Assembly (NCBI GenBank): GCA_028673005.1
Contig: CM054114.1
Location: forward strand, 124,091,307-124,155,306
DNA length: 64,000 nt
Reading direction: 5' to 3'
Source: Tanypteryx hageni
Taxonomy: Eukaryota > Arthropoda > Insecta > Odonata > Petaluridae
Shown: positions 10,541-21,048 of the stretch, one piece after another
Position numbering within the stretch: position 1 is the stretch's first letter
Layout of the letters: the number at the start of each line of letters is the position of its first letter
Notes under the pieces: generated by a model
The model's database searches: none
What the model was told of the DNA's origin: nothing
What the model saw: only the letters and a program-made list of their open reading frames with translations
Made by a program: the position numbers and the translations under genes

Positions 10541-10984
10541 TCTCTTTCAAAATGGCATGATGGGCCACATGTGGCCCGCGGACGGTAGTTTGCCCACCTC
10601 TGCTCTACACTATCTCTCTCTCCCTCCCTTCATTCCTACTTCCCTCTCCCTCACACCCTACCTTTCTCCTTCCCTCTCTCGTAATAAGCATATAAATAAA
10701 GTCGTTTGCCTGTCTTTCCCTCCCTCCCTTCAAACCTCTCTCACTTCTTATCTCTCTCTCTCTCTCGCCCTATCATTCATCCACCATCTCTCCTCTCTCC
10801 CTCACCTATCCATTCTCCCTTTTTCTCCACTATATTTCCCTCCCCTCCTTTCCTCCACTCGACTCTTTTCCCTGCCCGTCTTTTCCTCCCTGTCTCCTTC
10901 CTTTCCCTTTATCTCCTTCCTCTGTCCTCTCATATCTCTCAAATTTTCTGCCTCCCATTCTCTCTCCCTCCCTGTTTCCCTTAT

Positions 10985-11473
10985 TGTATGTATATTACTT
11001 ACTGTTTTCTATATTTTTTTGTAGATGTCCATGCATTTTTCATGTATATGTTATGTATAATTAATGTATTTTTATCTATATTTTATGCCTATTTATCTAT
11101 ATTTCATGTTTATATTACTTGAATGTCTTTATATGTATATTTGTGACGGTATACAGCCATGTTATATTTACGATGTTCCATACTGTTTTCTATATTTTCT
11201 TGTAGTTTTCCATTGTGATATATACACTATGTAGGATTTTCGCAGGTTTTTCACACCCCCCTTTTCTATGGTTGTTTTCCTGCGTGGGTTCTACTAGGAA
11301 GAACAAACCTGTCTTCACTTATATCTTTTTATGTTTTGTATATTTTATATACTTCTCATTTTAATACTTTTATTTTTAATATTGACTATATTGACGAAGG
11401 GTATAATGTAAGAATGGACCTTATGGTCCAAATTTCGCCCGAATAAAGACGATTATCTATCTATCTATCTATC
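10985..11473 (+). mobile_element. Family X copy X1, retroelement-like 3' end with (TATC)n tail
   Basis: The copy ends in AAATTTCGCCCGAATAAAG, a short ACGAT, then TATC repeats. A small hairpin, GGACC/GGTCC, lies just upstream, preceded by TTGACGAAGGGT. X2 is colinear over about 440 bp and X3 keeps the last 86 bp. A shared 3' end with variable 5' ends and a microsatellite tail is the usual pattern of 5'-truncated LINE or SINE copies. A phrase ACTGTTTTCTATATTTT occurs twice about 180 bp apart, pointing to an internal duplication. No RT sequence is present, so the clade is open. Confidence 0.6.
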
Positions 11474-11587
11474 CCTCACTTTTCTCCCTTTCTCCTCCAT
11501 TTCTAATCCTTCGCATCATCTATCTCATTTTCATATCTCCTCTATCTCACTATTTTCTACCTCTCTTCTCCCCTTCCTCACTATTCT

Positions 11588-12030
11588 TTATATACATTTC
11601 ATGTATATCCTATGCATAATTAATGTATATTTCATGTGTATATTACTTAAATGTCTCTATAGGTATATTTATGACGGTATGAAACGATGCTGTATTTGCA
11701 ATCTTTCCTACTGTACTTGCTGTTTCTTATATCTTGTTGTAGTTTTCGATTGCGACATATATACTATGTAGGGTTTAGCAGGTTTTTCTCACACCCCTCT
11801 CTGTGGATGTTTTCCTGCCTCAGTTTTTCTAGGAAGAACAAGCCTGCTCTTACCTAGGTATTCCCCACAAACTTAAATGCCTTCACCTATAGCTTTATAC
11901 ATTTTGCACGTTTTATCTACTGCTTATTGTAATATTTTTTTTAAATAGTCATGGTATTGACGAAGGGTTAAATGTAAGAATGGACGTTATTCTCCAAATT
12001 TCGCCCGAATAAAGACGCTTATCTATCAAT
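11588..12030 (+). mobile_element. Family X copy X2
   Basis: It is colinear with X1, sharing CATAATTAATGTAT, GACGGTAT, TAGGAAGAACAA and the terminal AAATTTCGCCCGAATAAAG. The tail is short (TTATCTATCAATC). The terminal hairpin of X1 is spoilt here by substitutions (GGACGTTATTCTCC). Confidence 0.6.
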
Positions 12031-12358
12031 CTTTCCCTTTCTTATCTCTTTTCCTCCTCATTCATTCCGTCTATCCTTCCCATCCCTCTTTTCATCCATC
12101 CTCCATCTCCCTATTTTTCCACCTCCCATTCTTCCGTTTTTCACTACCTCTCTCCTTCCACCTATATTTTCCCCTCTATTTTGCAATCTCTCTGCATCAC
12201 CTCCCATTCATCCACTATCCCTCTTCTCTCTCCCTCAGCTACTCATCCTCCCTTTTCACTATATCTGCCTCCCCTCCTTTCCTCCACTCAACTCCTCTCC
12301 TCTCTCTCCCCCCACGCCTTTCCCTCTCTCTATTTCTATTCCTTCCACTTTCCATCCC

Positions 12359-12642
12359 AATGGCTGAAACATTCAAGCTTCATCCCTTCGCCACGGGGAG
12401 AGAGAGAGGATATTTCGTTATTCCCTCTTCCTCCGCCGTCCAGGACAGGCAGAAGGAAGGAAGGGAGGGAGGAAACAGATCGGCTCTGAGTGTAAGAAGA
12501 AAGGTTGCCTCTTTAAATTTTCACTTGTTCTTTACATTTCTGAGATCCAACTCTGTCATCGTCAGAAGTTCAACCCTCGCTCAATCTACTTCTCGCTAAA
12601 GCGTTTTAATAGTTAAAGAAAAAGGGCTTGCTATGGAATGTA
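12359..12642. other. Unassigned mixed-composition sequence
   Basis: Short A/G-rich runs and two overlapping open frames without motifs are the only features. Confidence 0.3.
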
Positions 12643-12682
12643 TGCGTGTATGTATGTATGTATGTATGTATGCATGTATATG

Positions 12683-12754
<72 letters not shown>

Positions 12755-12782
12755 TACATGTGTGTGTATATACACACACACA
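12643..12782 (+). repeat. Compound microsatellite (TATG)n-(TA)n-(GT)n
   Basis: TATG steps run to about 12686, then uninterrupted TA to 12751, then GTGTGTATATACACACACAC. Open frames with Tyr-Ile runs on either strand are translations of this repeat. Confidence 0.9.
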
Positions 12783-12931
12783 CTGGCGTAATTGTTCCAG
12801 CTGAACTGAGGAGGAAATAAAAGATTATTTTTTCTAATATGGTCTCTTTCATATGATGGGGGAAAACTGCTCCATCCTTGTTTTAGGATAAAAATCGTGC
12901 GAAAAAGTGGGGAAATTACGCGAGTAAATAC

Positions 12932-12932
12932 G

Positions 12933-12991
<59 letters not shown>
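12932..12991 (+). repeat. Microsatellite (GT)n-(AT)n
   Basis: A run of GT is followed by a pure AT run and ends at AGTGAGAGAG. Confidence 0.9.
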
Positions 12992-12995
<4 letters not shown>

Positions 12996-13898
12996 GAGAG
13001 AAAATAAAATATCTGAATTACTGATACTTTCGTTAACAATAAATTAAGTCAGATCTGTCAATAATTTCTACAGGAGTTGCGGACTAAGCTATTAAAAGTT
13101 GCAAGACAAATTATATCGATGGAATTTCGAATGCATGGACGGGGGAAAACTTTTCCTTCGACCGATCGAAAAACTGGACAGATGGTTACGCCTTTACGGG
13201 ATGCGAAGCATCAATACATATTCCTATTTCCTCGTCCCACGCACGCGTGGCGAACATTCCGTACAGAAGCTACACAAATTCACTAGAGAATCATCGGGGT
13301 CGTCTTATGGCCGAAAACAAATTCAGGAATAAGCGCCATAAAGTGTCAGAAATTGAAAACTTAAGCACTTCTCTCAGGAATCTCCGATTGCCATAAAAGG
13401 GTTACGAAAAACCAGATTTGTTTTTAAAGTCCGAATCGCCGCTGAAGATGGCTGCATTGTGGCCGAAATTCGCGTACAATCACACCCTTGCGAGTACTTA
13501 CTTAAATCCGCCCTACAAATAGGGTAATTGCCGTACAAATGTCTACACGATAATCCGTTTAAGAAAATGTGATTTAATATTAAAACATAGATACGAGGGA
13601 CGACTGTACTAGTACTTTTTACCTACATATAAGACAAGGACTTAAATTTCCAATTTTGTATACTTAAGTGCTTATTATCGAACGTATTTCATGGCTTGTT
13701 GTACGAGTTAAACACGCCGCTTTGTTATACTCTCTACCTTAGTTGAGTCGGCACCGATCAAGGGAGTAAATTTCGGTAGTAATTGGACTAGCACTCCTAG
13801 AGCTACGAGCGGACGCTTCCTCCATCTATATTCTACGGTTTCCAATCTGCATTTTGCGTGTCGTCGTGAGTGATGCATCCCGAGACGGATCCAAAGTA
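12992..13898. other. Unassigned sequence
   Basis: No repeat partner and no coding signal beyond short overlapping frames near 13077-13332. Confidence 0.3.
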
Positions 13899-14597
13899 TA
13901 ACTCTCGTTCAACGCATGGTGGAAAGACTAGTCTTTCCACCATGGTTCAACGAACGTTGGTTGAACGAATGTTCGCTTTAACGAATGAGTTGAATTTTAT
14001 AGTTTTACTTTTCGCCGAATATTCTGTTCACTTTAACGAATTAAATAACATGTATCCAACTCAGATCGAAGAAACTCTGATGTTTACGAATGCTCCTGGG
14101 GTCACAAAGACAGTCTTGTTTACCAATGGATTCTTCGTGTGTCCACTTTACCATGCATTTTTCCTATCGCCTGCATTATTGAGAGACGTATTATGACGTC
14201 ACCGAACGTGCTGTTCGATACTCAACATATATTTACAAATATCCACTTAGACTTGAAGGACCTCTTGTGTACCAATAAGGAGGAAGTGCACTACGCAGTG
14301 TTTCCCACAGCCATTCTATGCTTCAGTCTGTGACTTGGATTGATTACATTCGGTCGCATTCATTTTCTCGCGGTTCATACATAATAGTTACATCACGAAG
14401 ATTTGTTTTCAAGCCATTGCCGTGGCCACATTTATCGTACTTGCTCTCGCTGTGAATCTTTTATAAACATTTTTCTTATTTTTTACCCTTCAATCGACAA
14501 TGAGTTTAAACGAAAAAATCACGATCGTTCAACGAATTTCCGTTTTACGAACGCTTTTCAGGAACACATGTCGTTCGTAGAACGAGGCCTGTAGTAT
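13899..14597. mobile_element. Tigger/pogo-like MITE with central AT-rich DNA
   Basis: The right end read inward is TACAGGCCTCGTTCTACGAA. The left end is TATAACTCTCGTTCAACGCA. Both carry CTCGTTCWACG next to a TA. Boxes of the type GTTCAACGAA and TTTACGAACG recur near both ends, as in the many pogo-class MITEs whose termini contain such phrases. A 108-codon open frame inside shows no transposase motif. The TA duplication is too short to be proof. Confidence 0.5.
13915..13944. repeat. Perfect 30-bp palindrome
   Basis: CATGGTGGAAAGACT is followed immediately by its reverse complement AGTCTTTCCACCATG, centred on the SpeI-like ACTAGT. GTTCAACG stands on both sides. Confidence 0.85.
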
Positions 14598-14709
14598 ATA
14601 AGAACTTGCGTCACATCCAAAATCTTGACAAAAATTTCGGAGCTACGCCTAAAAACATTAAAAATACGCCGACACCCCCGTAACAGGTTCTTGTAGGCAT
14701 AAACAAACA

Positions 14710-15056
14710 TACACCTATCCCACGCTTTGCACTGTAGATGCGTACTTGAATAAGATCGCGTAAAGCGAAACTACGCAAAGTGGGGAAGGCATCCCTATAC
14801 GGATACACGGGATTGAATTTGGGCGTCTTGAGCTCAATTTAGTTGCACTGCATTCAGAATTGTTTTCTCTATCGTTTCTTATAAACTACGGGTCAAACTG
14901 ACACAATTTTCAGATTTTTTCATCATCTGAGATAGTTACAAAACCATGTTGAAGCGAAATCGATGGCCGCGCAATTCGAGGCGGTTCTCTAAAAAGAAAA
15001 TCCTGCTAAACCGAAAACGTATAAAATGAAACCGTGTAATTCGAGGGATGAGTGTA
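14710..15056 (+). mobile_element. Family M MITE, full-length reference copy
   Basis: The left end TACACCTATCCCACG and the right end read inward TACACTCATCCCTCG form terminal inverted repeats (12 of 15 matching) with TA at each border. Subterminal DNA is built of variants of GCGTAAAGCGAAAC, CCGCGCAATTCGAGG and AACCGTGTAATTCGAGGG. It is non-coding and 347 bp long. TA borders and this terminus type suggest a Tigger/pogo-class MITE. At least six other copies or fragments occur in the window. Confidence 0.65.
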
Positions 15057-15088
15057 TACGTCGAAGGGGTGACACACTAATGCAGTAA

Positions 15089-15174
15089 ATGGATGTAGAT
15101 AGATAGATAGATAAATAATCGCCTTTATTCGGGCGAAATTTAGACCATAAGGTCCATTCTTACATTTAACCCTT
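15089..15174 (-). mobile_element. Family X copy X3, 3' end only
   Basis: It reads, on the minus strand, TAAGAATGGACCTTATGGTC, AAATTTCGCCCGAATAAAG and (TATC)n. About 86 bp are retained. The hairpin GGACC/GGTCC is intact as in X1. It lies 33 bp beyond the full M copy. Confidence 0.65.
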
Positions 15175-16448
15175 AAAACGCTAGCCCAGCTCCCTAGCGC
15201 TAGGCTACGGATTACGATGTAGGGTGTCGACGGGAGACGAAATTAGGAAACCACCGCTCTATGAACAAGTGGCTAAGATAATACTCCCATTGGAGTTAAT
15301 GGAAACAATCTTGCAATTTCACGGCAGCAGAAATTTGGAACGTTACGGCAGCGGTAAAATAATAATCGACGGGTCGATTTATTCCTGAGAACTGCGTTCA
15401 TTTTTCGAAGACGCCAAGCTTTTGGGTCGTTTAAAATTACACCCGTTTCAGCCGTTAAAAGCCGTAAATTACTGAAAAGGCGTTAAAAAACTGTTTATAT
15501 GTCTATGGCTGGTTCATGCGTCGATTCGCACATTAAATCGCGGACTTTGGAACGAAAAGGAAAATTGAACGAAAAATCTGTGGAAAATATTTCTTGCCTC
15601 AAAAACAGCCATCAACTGAAGATGAAATCGTGTTTGTTCAATTGTCCGCCCACCCTCCTCCACCCACCAGCTTCGGGGCGTGACGTAAGAAGTTCCGAAG
15701 GACCTTTCAGTGCTACGGAGCTAAACGCGTAAATGAATCAAAACAACAACGCTTACCTGTTACAAAAATGAAAGCCACTCGATAGCTTTCCCATTCTTAA
15801 AGCGAGGAAATTATTTCGACTAGAATGTCAATGTCAAAGCAAACTATTCGCTTCTCAGACAAGGCGAAAAGAATCTTCCATGGTGCTCGGATAATAATGA
15901 TGCATTGAACACCGTCGCTTAGATGGGCACCTGTTTTGAAAGCTGCGAAAATGCCATGGCAAAAAAATGAACTGCGCCGACATGTAAGGCTAAGTGGATA
16001 TTTTCTGTGGCCTCACAAAGACATGCAATTGAGAAAGTAGAATGTCCTGGGTACATTTGAAACGCTGCTTGTTCCTTGAAGTGGATTTTAAATAATAATT
16101 TACCATTTTACCATCAGTCTTCATAAATTTTGACATAAAAGAACAATCCAGCATTCAATGCCTAAACAGGGCACCTAACAACGGGCATTCCAGAATAAGC
16201 GCTTAAATGTATAAAAAACTGAAAGATGAAGTGCTTGGCTTAGGCATTTCCGATAGACATAACAAGGTTATAAAAATCTTGCTATGGCTACTTAATTTTT
16301 CAATTTTTTATACTTTAGTGATTATTTTGGAATTTGTTTTCGGCCATGAGACAAATTGATAATTCTCTAGTGAATTTGCGAACATTAAGTTATAAAATCA
16401 TGAAAAATCTACAAAATGGAAAATTTACAATGAATAATGTAGCAGTGT
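15175..16448. other. Unassigned sequence with a GC-richer patch
   Basis: A patch at 15640-15730 contains CCCACCCTCCTCC and GGGGCGTGACGTAAG, which includes a CRE-like TGACGTAA. It is isolated and I do not claim a promoter. The 77-codon frame over it has no motif. The rest is AT-rich and featureless. Confidence 0.3.
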
Positions 16449-16883
16449 ATGTATAATATACACAAAATATTTAACAAAACACTGACAAAAGTAACGAGAC
16501 ATGAAAAGTGTCAAGTTCGTAAACTGAATCGATTTCTTAATCGACAGACGCCACAATCTGTCATTACTAAATCAAAACTAGAACGACTTCTTGGTCTCCC
16601 ATATCTATCTGAAGATGACACATCGTTGGAATGAGAACCAAACGAAAATACCATGCAGTCGTCCGGTCCTAAAATAAAAACGCGTCGAAAACCGATTAAT
16701 GTAAACATCTTCCGAAGCACTTCACCCGACGTTTGGCAAAGGAATTCCAAAACAGAGGCGCCCAAACCATTGAAAAAAACTTCCAAAAATACACACGCGC
16801 AATCCAGTTCGTGTGATATACGACGAGGACTCAATTCCAAAAAAGAATTGGGTCGACCCGGGGCAGAGAGCAAAAACAAATGA
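16449..16883 (+). other. Open stretch with one internal stop, possible decayed exon
   Basis: One reading frame is open from 16449 to 16883 except for a single TGA at 16632-16634. The two halves encode 61 and about 82 residues in phase. Composition is protein-like: basic and Ser/Thr-rich, with PQSVITKSKLERLLGLPYLS before the stop, followed by KIKTRRKPINVN and SPDVWQRNSKTEAP after it. I do not recognise the family. It could be a decayed coding exon, the end of an exon plus chance sequence, or chance in moderately GC-rich DNA. A 122-codon antisense frame overlaps it. Confidence 0.25.
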
Positions 16884-17759
16884 CATAGTGTCGGACCTCT
16901 CTGCGTGACTCGAGCCTCATCCTGAAAGACGGAAGAGTATCGATTCGCTTAAACATGTTGAATAGTCGAAAATTCGAATTATCTATAGTTTCATTTGCCT
17001 AAAATTTAATGTATCGAAAATTCCATTTGTATAAAATTCGACTTATCGAAAATTTGACTTGTCGAGAATTCGATTTATCGGAAAACGTTGGAGCTGCCGC
17101 AAATGAAAAGGAATAGTAGAGACGGAATTTATGTAAAGACGAATATTGGCGAGTTTCAACAATGTCATTAAAAAGGGATGAGTGAAAACATCGATATGGC
17201 GTTCTGCATTTAGTATATATGAGAAGAGATGTGGGCATACTGGAAGCTTTTGAGGTGTGGCTAATACGGCGCAGACGAAGGAAAGTTATAGAGAAAATAA
17301 AAGTCAGGAAAAATCATCAAATACAGCAGGAGGAGGACAAATTAATTACGGCAGTAAAAATAGTTGTAATACGGATGAGAGAGAAGAAATGGATCAGATT
17401 TTGAGAGTTAATGAGCTGTTAAAGTGAGTCAAAGAAGGGAGGACGCTCTGTAAATAGGCAGAGAAGAATAAATGTATATTTTAAAGAAGGGGAAAGCTAT
17501 TAGAAGATGAAAAGAGGAACCCCTCGACGAGACAGACCGGGCCCGGCGAGTTAAAAACATACACATAGTATGAAAAAGAAGCTGGAATTAAATCGAAGGT
17601 CTCGGTATATTTACCAGCTAGAAGGTGTCAAGTATATTCCAGATATAACCGTGCAAGCGTTCGAAAATTCGAAAATATCACGATGTTTTCAGGGAATTTT
17701 TAAAAATGCTGACCTTTCATATACGGCCATCCTATATGAAGCTAGGACATACCTTTATC
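16884..17759. other. Unassigned sequence with short TCGAAAATTCG repeats
   Basis: Between 16960 and 17080 the phrase CGAAAATTCGACTTATCG recurs with variation. This looks like the terminal sequence of a Tigger-class MITE (compare 39540-39697) but no pair of ends could be fixed. Confidence 0.35.
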
Positions 17760-17902
17760 CCAAGAAGATAACATAGGTGGGAAAAACTCCTTAAGCCATA
17801 AAAGTCGGGTTGTTATAAACTTTTATGGCTTAAGGAGTTTTTCCCACCTATGTAAATCGAGCCATAAGTTAATCAAGCCACCAACCTTTACCAAGAAGAT
17901 AA
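17760..17902 (+). mobile_element. Fold-back element P2 with 12-bp target duplication
   Basis: CCAAGAAGATAA occurs at 17760-17771 and 17891-17902. Between them is a perfect 35-bp inverted repeat (17771-17805 and 17819-17853) around a 13-nt centre, followed by a 37-bp tail. Arm sequences AGGTGGGAAAAACTCCTTAA and GCCATAAAAGT align with the outer arm of P1 (AGGTAAAATACTCCTTTAGC). The tail (AATCGAGCCATAAGTTAATC) aligns with the tail of P1 and repeats part of the arm a third time. It has no hammerhead-like core. P1 and P2 are therefore one family, found in opposite orientations. Confidence 0.65.
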
Positions 17903-18891
17903 ATACCTTTTTTCATGAAAGTAAAGTCTTTGAACATTTATCGGCAGGCAAGGAAATGCTTCATCCCAAGAAGATAATAAAGATAAAATTCCAGATATTG
18001 CGACGTTTCTCATAAACCCACGTCACTCGAACGTCAAACGCATAACTCTGTTTTTAAGAAATTTCTGTTATAGCGACGTGCCTAGATAGCACACATACTT
18101 TGAATGATAGAAAATTTGAGTTCTAAGAAGCACGACTTATAAGTGTCGAAGGCTCACTAGAGGCATATAAAAAAACAAAAGAGAACGAATGGGTAAACGG
18201 ATCCTCTTTCGTCATGGTAACTCGCAGATCGTCTATTATAATGGATACGAGAGCGGATCATCCGTCCTCAGTGGGCGTCTTGCAATTATTCATTATGATA
18301 CGAACCTGCGCGTTTCGATTAATAAGCAGTCGTCATCAGTGGTGCCCCCAATCGGTTACATTATGGCAGGTGCATAACCACTGACGAAGGATACTGTGTA
18401 GCAGTTTACTCAACTGTCTAATCACAGTAATGACTTTCTGAGGAGTTGAAACGCACACACAACGATTATGTAGAGTATTTTAAACAACCCAATAAATTCA
18501 AAGCAATGTAAACAAAGAAACTAAAAAAATAATGCGGGCTGACTACTTAATGAATCGATGATCTTTCCCCTCGGATCGATCCGACAATTGACGATGCGGC
18601 TTTCGATACCGCATTGTTCGCCGGTAAAAACTGCGTCGTTCTATCTTTTCACAAAATAATAACGACCCGACAGACAACGCTTTCATGATACCTTATATAT
18701 GTAAATGCTCTGACAGCGAATAGGAGGGAAGGGGACACAAAAGGGACGAGGACTTATTCTGTTTTTTCCATGAGCAAGCACAAACATAATGAAAGCGACC
18801 AAAGTCACAATACTTCGAGGTCCAGGTGACTAGGAGTGCTACAATAAAATAAAACGTCAATCGACTAATTCCAAGTTTTCAAGGATACACT

Positions 18892-18894
<3 letters not shown>
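17903..18894. other. Unassigned sequence
   Basis: The phrase CCAAGAAGATAA(T) recurs at about 17967, showing that the P2 target was itself a repeated motif. At 18380 CTGACGAAGG is followed about 60 nt later by GTTGAAACGC; no stem connects them convincingly. No gene is seen. Confidence 0.35.
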
Positions 18895-18967
<73 letters not shown>

Positions 18968-18978
18968 TTATTTATTCA
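18894..18978 (+). repeat. (TA)n microsatellite followed by (TTTA)n
   Basis: A pure TA run to about 18962 is followed by TTTATTTATTTATTCATT. Confidence 0.95.
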
Positions 18979-19673
18979 TTGTCTCTATAATGAAATCAGA
19001 GTTTAATTTATCATGTAACATGTGATAAACTTCTCCATTTGATATAGTAACCTATAACTCAGTATTTTAAAAGAATTTTCATATATACCGTGTTTATAAG
19101 ACCACCCCCGTTACAGAAGCTAATTTTGAGGGAAAAATATTTTTAAAGGCGTAATGGAAGCAAATAAATTAAATGATATTATTGGAGTTATTTTTATTTA
19201 AATCCTTAAAAATTGTCATCGCAAGCAGTGGAAAGATAAATGATATTTGAGCAATGCTAGACTAGTCATGATCACTGCCGCTGACTTTTATTTTTTAGTT
19301 TGCGAATACAAGACTACTCCCAAACTTGATTGAAAGAAATATAAAAAAGTCGTCTTAAAGTTGGATAAATATGGTATATTTGTGTGTGTGAGTAAAACTA
19401 TCAGGCAAATAAATTGGAACGTCCGTCTCTGAAGTTCCTATCCAATTCAGTTTTAAGACTTGTCAATATCGGCGACTGAGTCACTCCAGAGGACTCGGCC
19501 GCGAAATAACTGCTGAGACATTAGAACTAGACGCAAAGACAAATATGCCCAGACAAGCAATAAAGGATGACAGCGAAGAATTTAAGCCTTACAAAAAAGA
19601 ACACGAAATTTCGAAACTAAAAGAAACGAAATAATGGCCGGAGTGACCGATTATAAATCAAGATAACAAAACC
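18979..19673. other. Unassigned sequence
   Basis: Short phrases such as CGTGTTTATAAGACCACCCC and GTCGTCTTAAAGTTGGATAA hint at the terminus of a Tigger-type element, but no paired end was found. No gene is seen. Confidence 0.3.
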
Positions 19674-19854
19674 CAGTGCCGTGACTAGGGCGGGGCATCC
19701 GCCCCGGGCGCAACTAAATAAGGGGCACAAAAAATCCAAATAGTAATTAATAAACCAGAGAAGATAATTTTTTGAAGGACGGGGGGGGGGGGGGGGGGGG
19801 CGTCACATATTTAGCAGTTTGCCCCGGGCGCTAAAATAGTTAGTTACAGCGCTG
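19674..19854. mobile_element. hAT-like MITE, 181 bp, with 8-bp target duplication
   Basis: The left end is CAGTGCCGTGACTAGGGCGG. The right end read inward is CAGCGCTGTAACTAACTATT, matching at 11 of the first 14 positions. Flanking octamers ACAAAACC (19666-19673) and ACCAAACC (19855-19862) differ once. GCCCCGGGCGC boxes lie near both ends. A run of 20 G (19781-19800) sits in the right half. Non-coding. Confidence 0.75.
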
Positions 19855-20039
19855 ACCAAACCCGACGAGGATATCTCTTTCACTAAAATGTCTAAATTAT
19901 ATGGATTTCAAAGAAAATTTATAATCGACCAAAACACAACTCCTAAACATCGTAGATCTGAATTAAGAAATAATTTTCTCTAGAGAAACTACCGGACGCA
20001 CAGAACGAAATAACTGGGCAATGGCAAAAGTCGCCATCA
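19855..20039. other. Spacer between two MITEs
   Basis: Contains the hAT target duplication at its left edge. Nothing else was recognised. Confidence 0.35.
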
Positions 20040-20041
20040 TA

Positions 20042-20152
20042 TAGTGGAACTTCAAGTGAAACAAAAATTCGACTTATGGAAATACGGTTTTCCCATAGAG
20101 ATTTTGCCCGGTAAATACTAGTTATAGACGTTCGAGTTATGGAAGTTCCCCG
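20042..20152 (-). mobile_element. Tigger-like MITE, copy D2
   Basis: Left sequence TAGTGGAACTTCAAGTGAAA and right sequence GTTCGAGTTATGGAAGTTCC are the reverse complement of the ends of the MITE at 39540-39697. Shared inner boxes are AAAATTCGACTTATGGAAAT and ACGTTCGAGTTATGG. TA lies at each border. It is shorter than D1 because the left interior is reduced. Confidence 0.65.
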
Positions 20153-20780
20153 TATATCCAATTTAGGCATCATATAATCCAAAACCAAGTCTGCCCATAA
20201 ATCAAGTCAGATAGCAGTAAATGCAAAAAATTGAGTAAAGAAACTGGTAGAAACGTGATTCTACTAAGCATTAACCAACCAAAGAAATAGTTTGTTTTAA
20301 ATATGAAAATAAAAATGCATACGATCAAAATTACGGAGGAGAAACGTCAGAATACATATAGCGCTTTTAAATTGGTAATTCATTAAAACATTTCATTGGC
20401 GTGGTGATTTTTAAAACTAGTCAAAGCCTATAGAAAGATTTTTTTTAATTTCATGACGAAATATTATTCTTTTAGAAATACTAAAAAGATTCTCATGATA
20501 AATAAATTTTCTTTTTTATATACACAACGTACATGAAGTTCTTGTTAAAAAATTTACGTTGGACTTTTCGTATTCCGCGTATTCCGCCATATGGCTATCT
20601 GTAGGATCTTCATACTGACTCCGTCGCTAAGCTAATTGTGGAGGCTGTTTATGCGTGATAACTATAGATAAATAAACAAACAAACGAATGACTACGGAAA
20701 CGGGCGTAAACGCCAAAATATTTCCGGCGGAAAAAAATCCTCCCAGACCTATAACAGATGAGATAGAGAGATTGATTTTT
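20153..20780. other. AT-rich sequence left of the GC-rich region
   Basis: No repeat partner or gene is seen. Composition changes sharply from AT-rich to GC-rich near 20790. Confidence 0.35.
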
Positions 20781-21048
20781 TTAATTTGGGAGATAACACT
20801 CACTACGCCTCCTCCTCCTGTTCCAAATCCTCTCTCCCAATCCGACAGATCCCGTCTCCCCTCGCTCCTCCACCAGCCCCGCCACCCTCCTCCTCCTCTT
20901 CTTCCTCCACGGTCTCCAAAGACCGTTCAACACCCTCCTCCTAATGGCAGAGAAGGAAGTAAGGTAGCACCACGGCTTAGATGCGCCGGTGTCCTCTTTG
21001 GGGGCGGAGGATACGGCAGCGCGTGCCACCTCCCTGGCAACGGTCGCC

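Larger units (their letters stand above)
9406..10602 (+). mobile_element. Non-autonomous hAT element with 8-bp target duplication
   Basis: The left end is CAGGGGTGGGCAGACT. The right end read inward is CAGAGGTGGGCAAACT, matching at 14 of 16 positions. Flanking octamers CCCTACAC (9398-9405) and CTCTACAC (10603-10610) differ at one position, which is the size expected for hAT. Subterminal GGCGGGCC and GTGGCCCGCGG boxes mirror each other. It contains no transposase. Most of its 1197 bp is a Helitron inserted at 9656-10431, leaving about 420 bp of hAT sequence. Confidence 0.85.
9119..12358 (+). repeat. CT-rich low-complexity tract split by four mobile elements
   Basis: Pyrimidine-rich pieces at 9119-9405, 10603-10984, 11474-11587 and 12031-12358 consist of CTCTCC, CCTTCC and TCTCTC steps and look like one original tract. 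Between them lie a hAT element with a nested Helitron and two family X copies. Open frames here encode only Ser/Leu/Pro-rich products of the repeat and are not genes. The combined pyrimidine sequence is about 1.1 kb. Confidence 0.8.

Noticed and set aside
10503..11122. Ser/Leu/Pro-rich frames of 138-173 codons
   Set aside because: Translation of CT-rich simple sequence that starts inside a hAT element.
12596..13039. 147-codon frame with Tyr-Ile runs
   Set aside because: It is read across two TA microsatellites.
15640..15740. CRE-like TGACGTAA in a GC-richer patch
   Set aside because: A single short motif is expected by chance, and no transcript features surround it.
18376..18460. Possible second hammerhead-like pair CTGACGA and GTTGAAAC
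   Set aside because: The boxes are about 60 nt apart and no good stem II closes between them.
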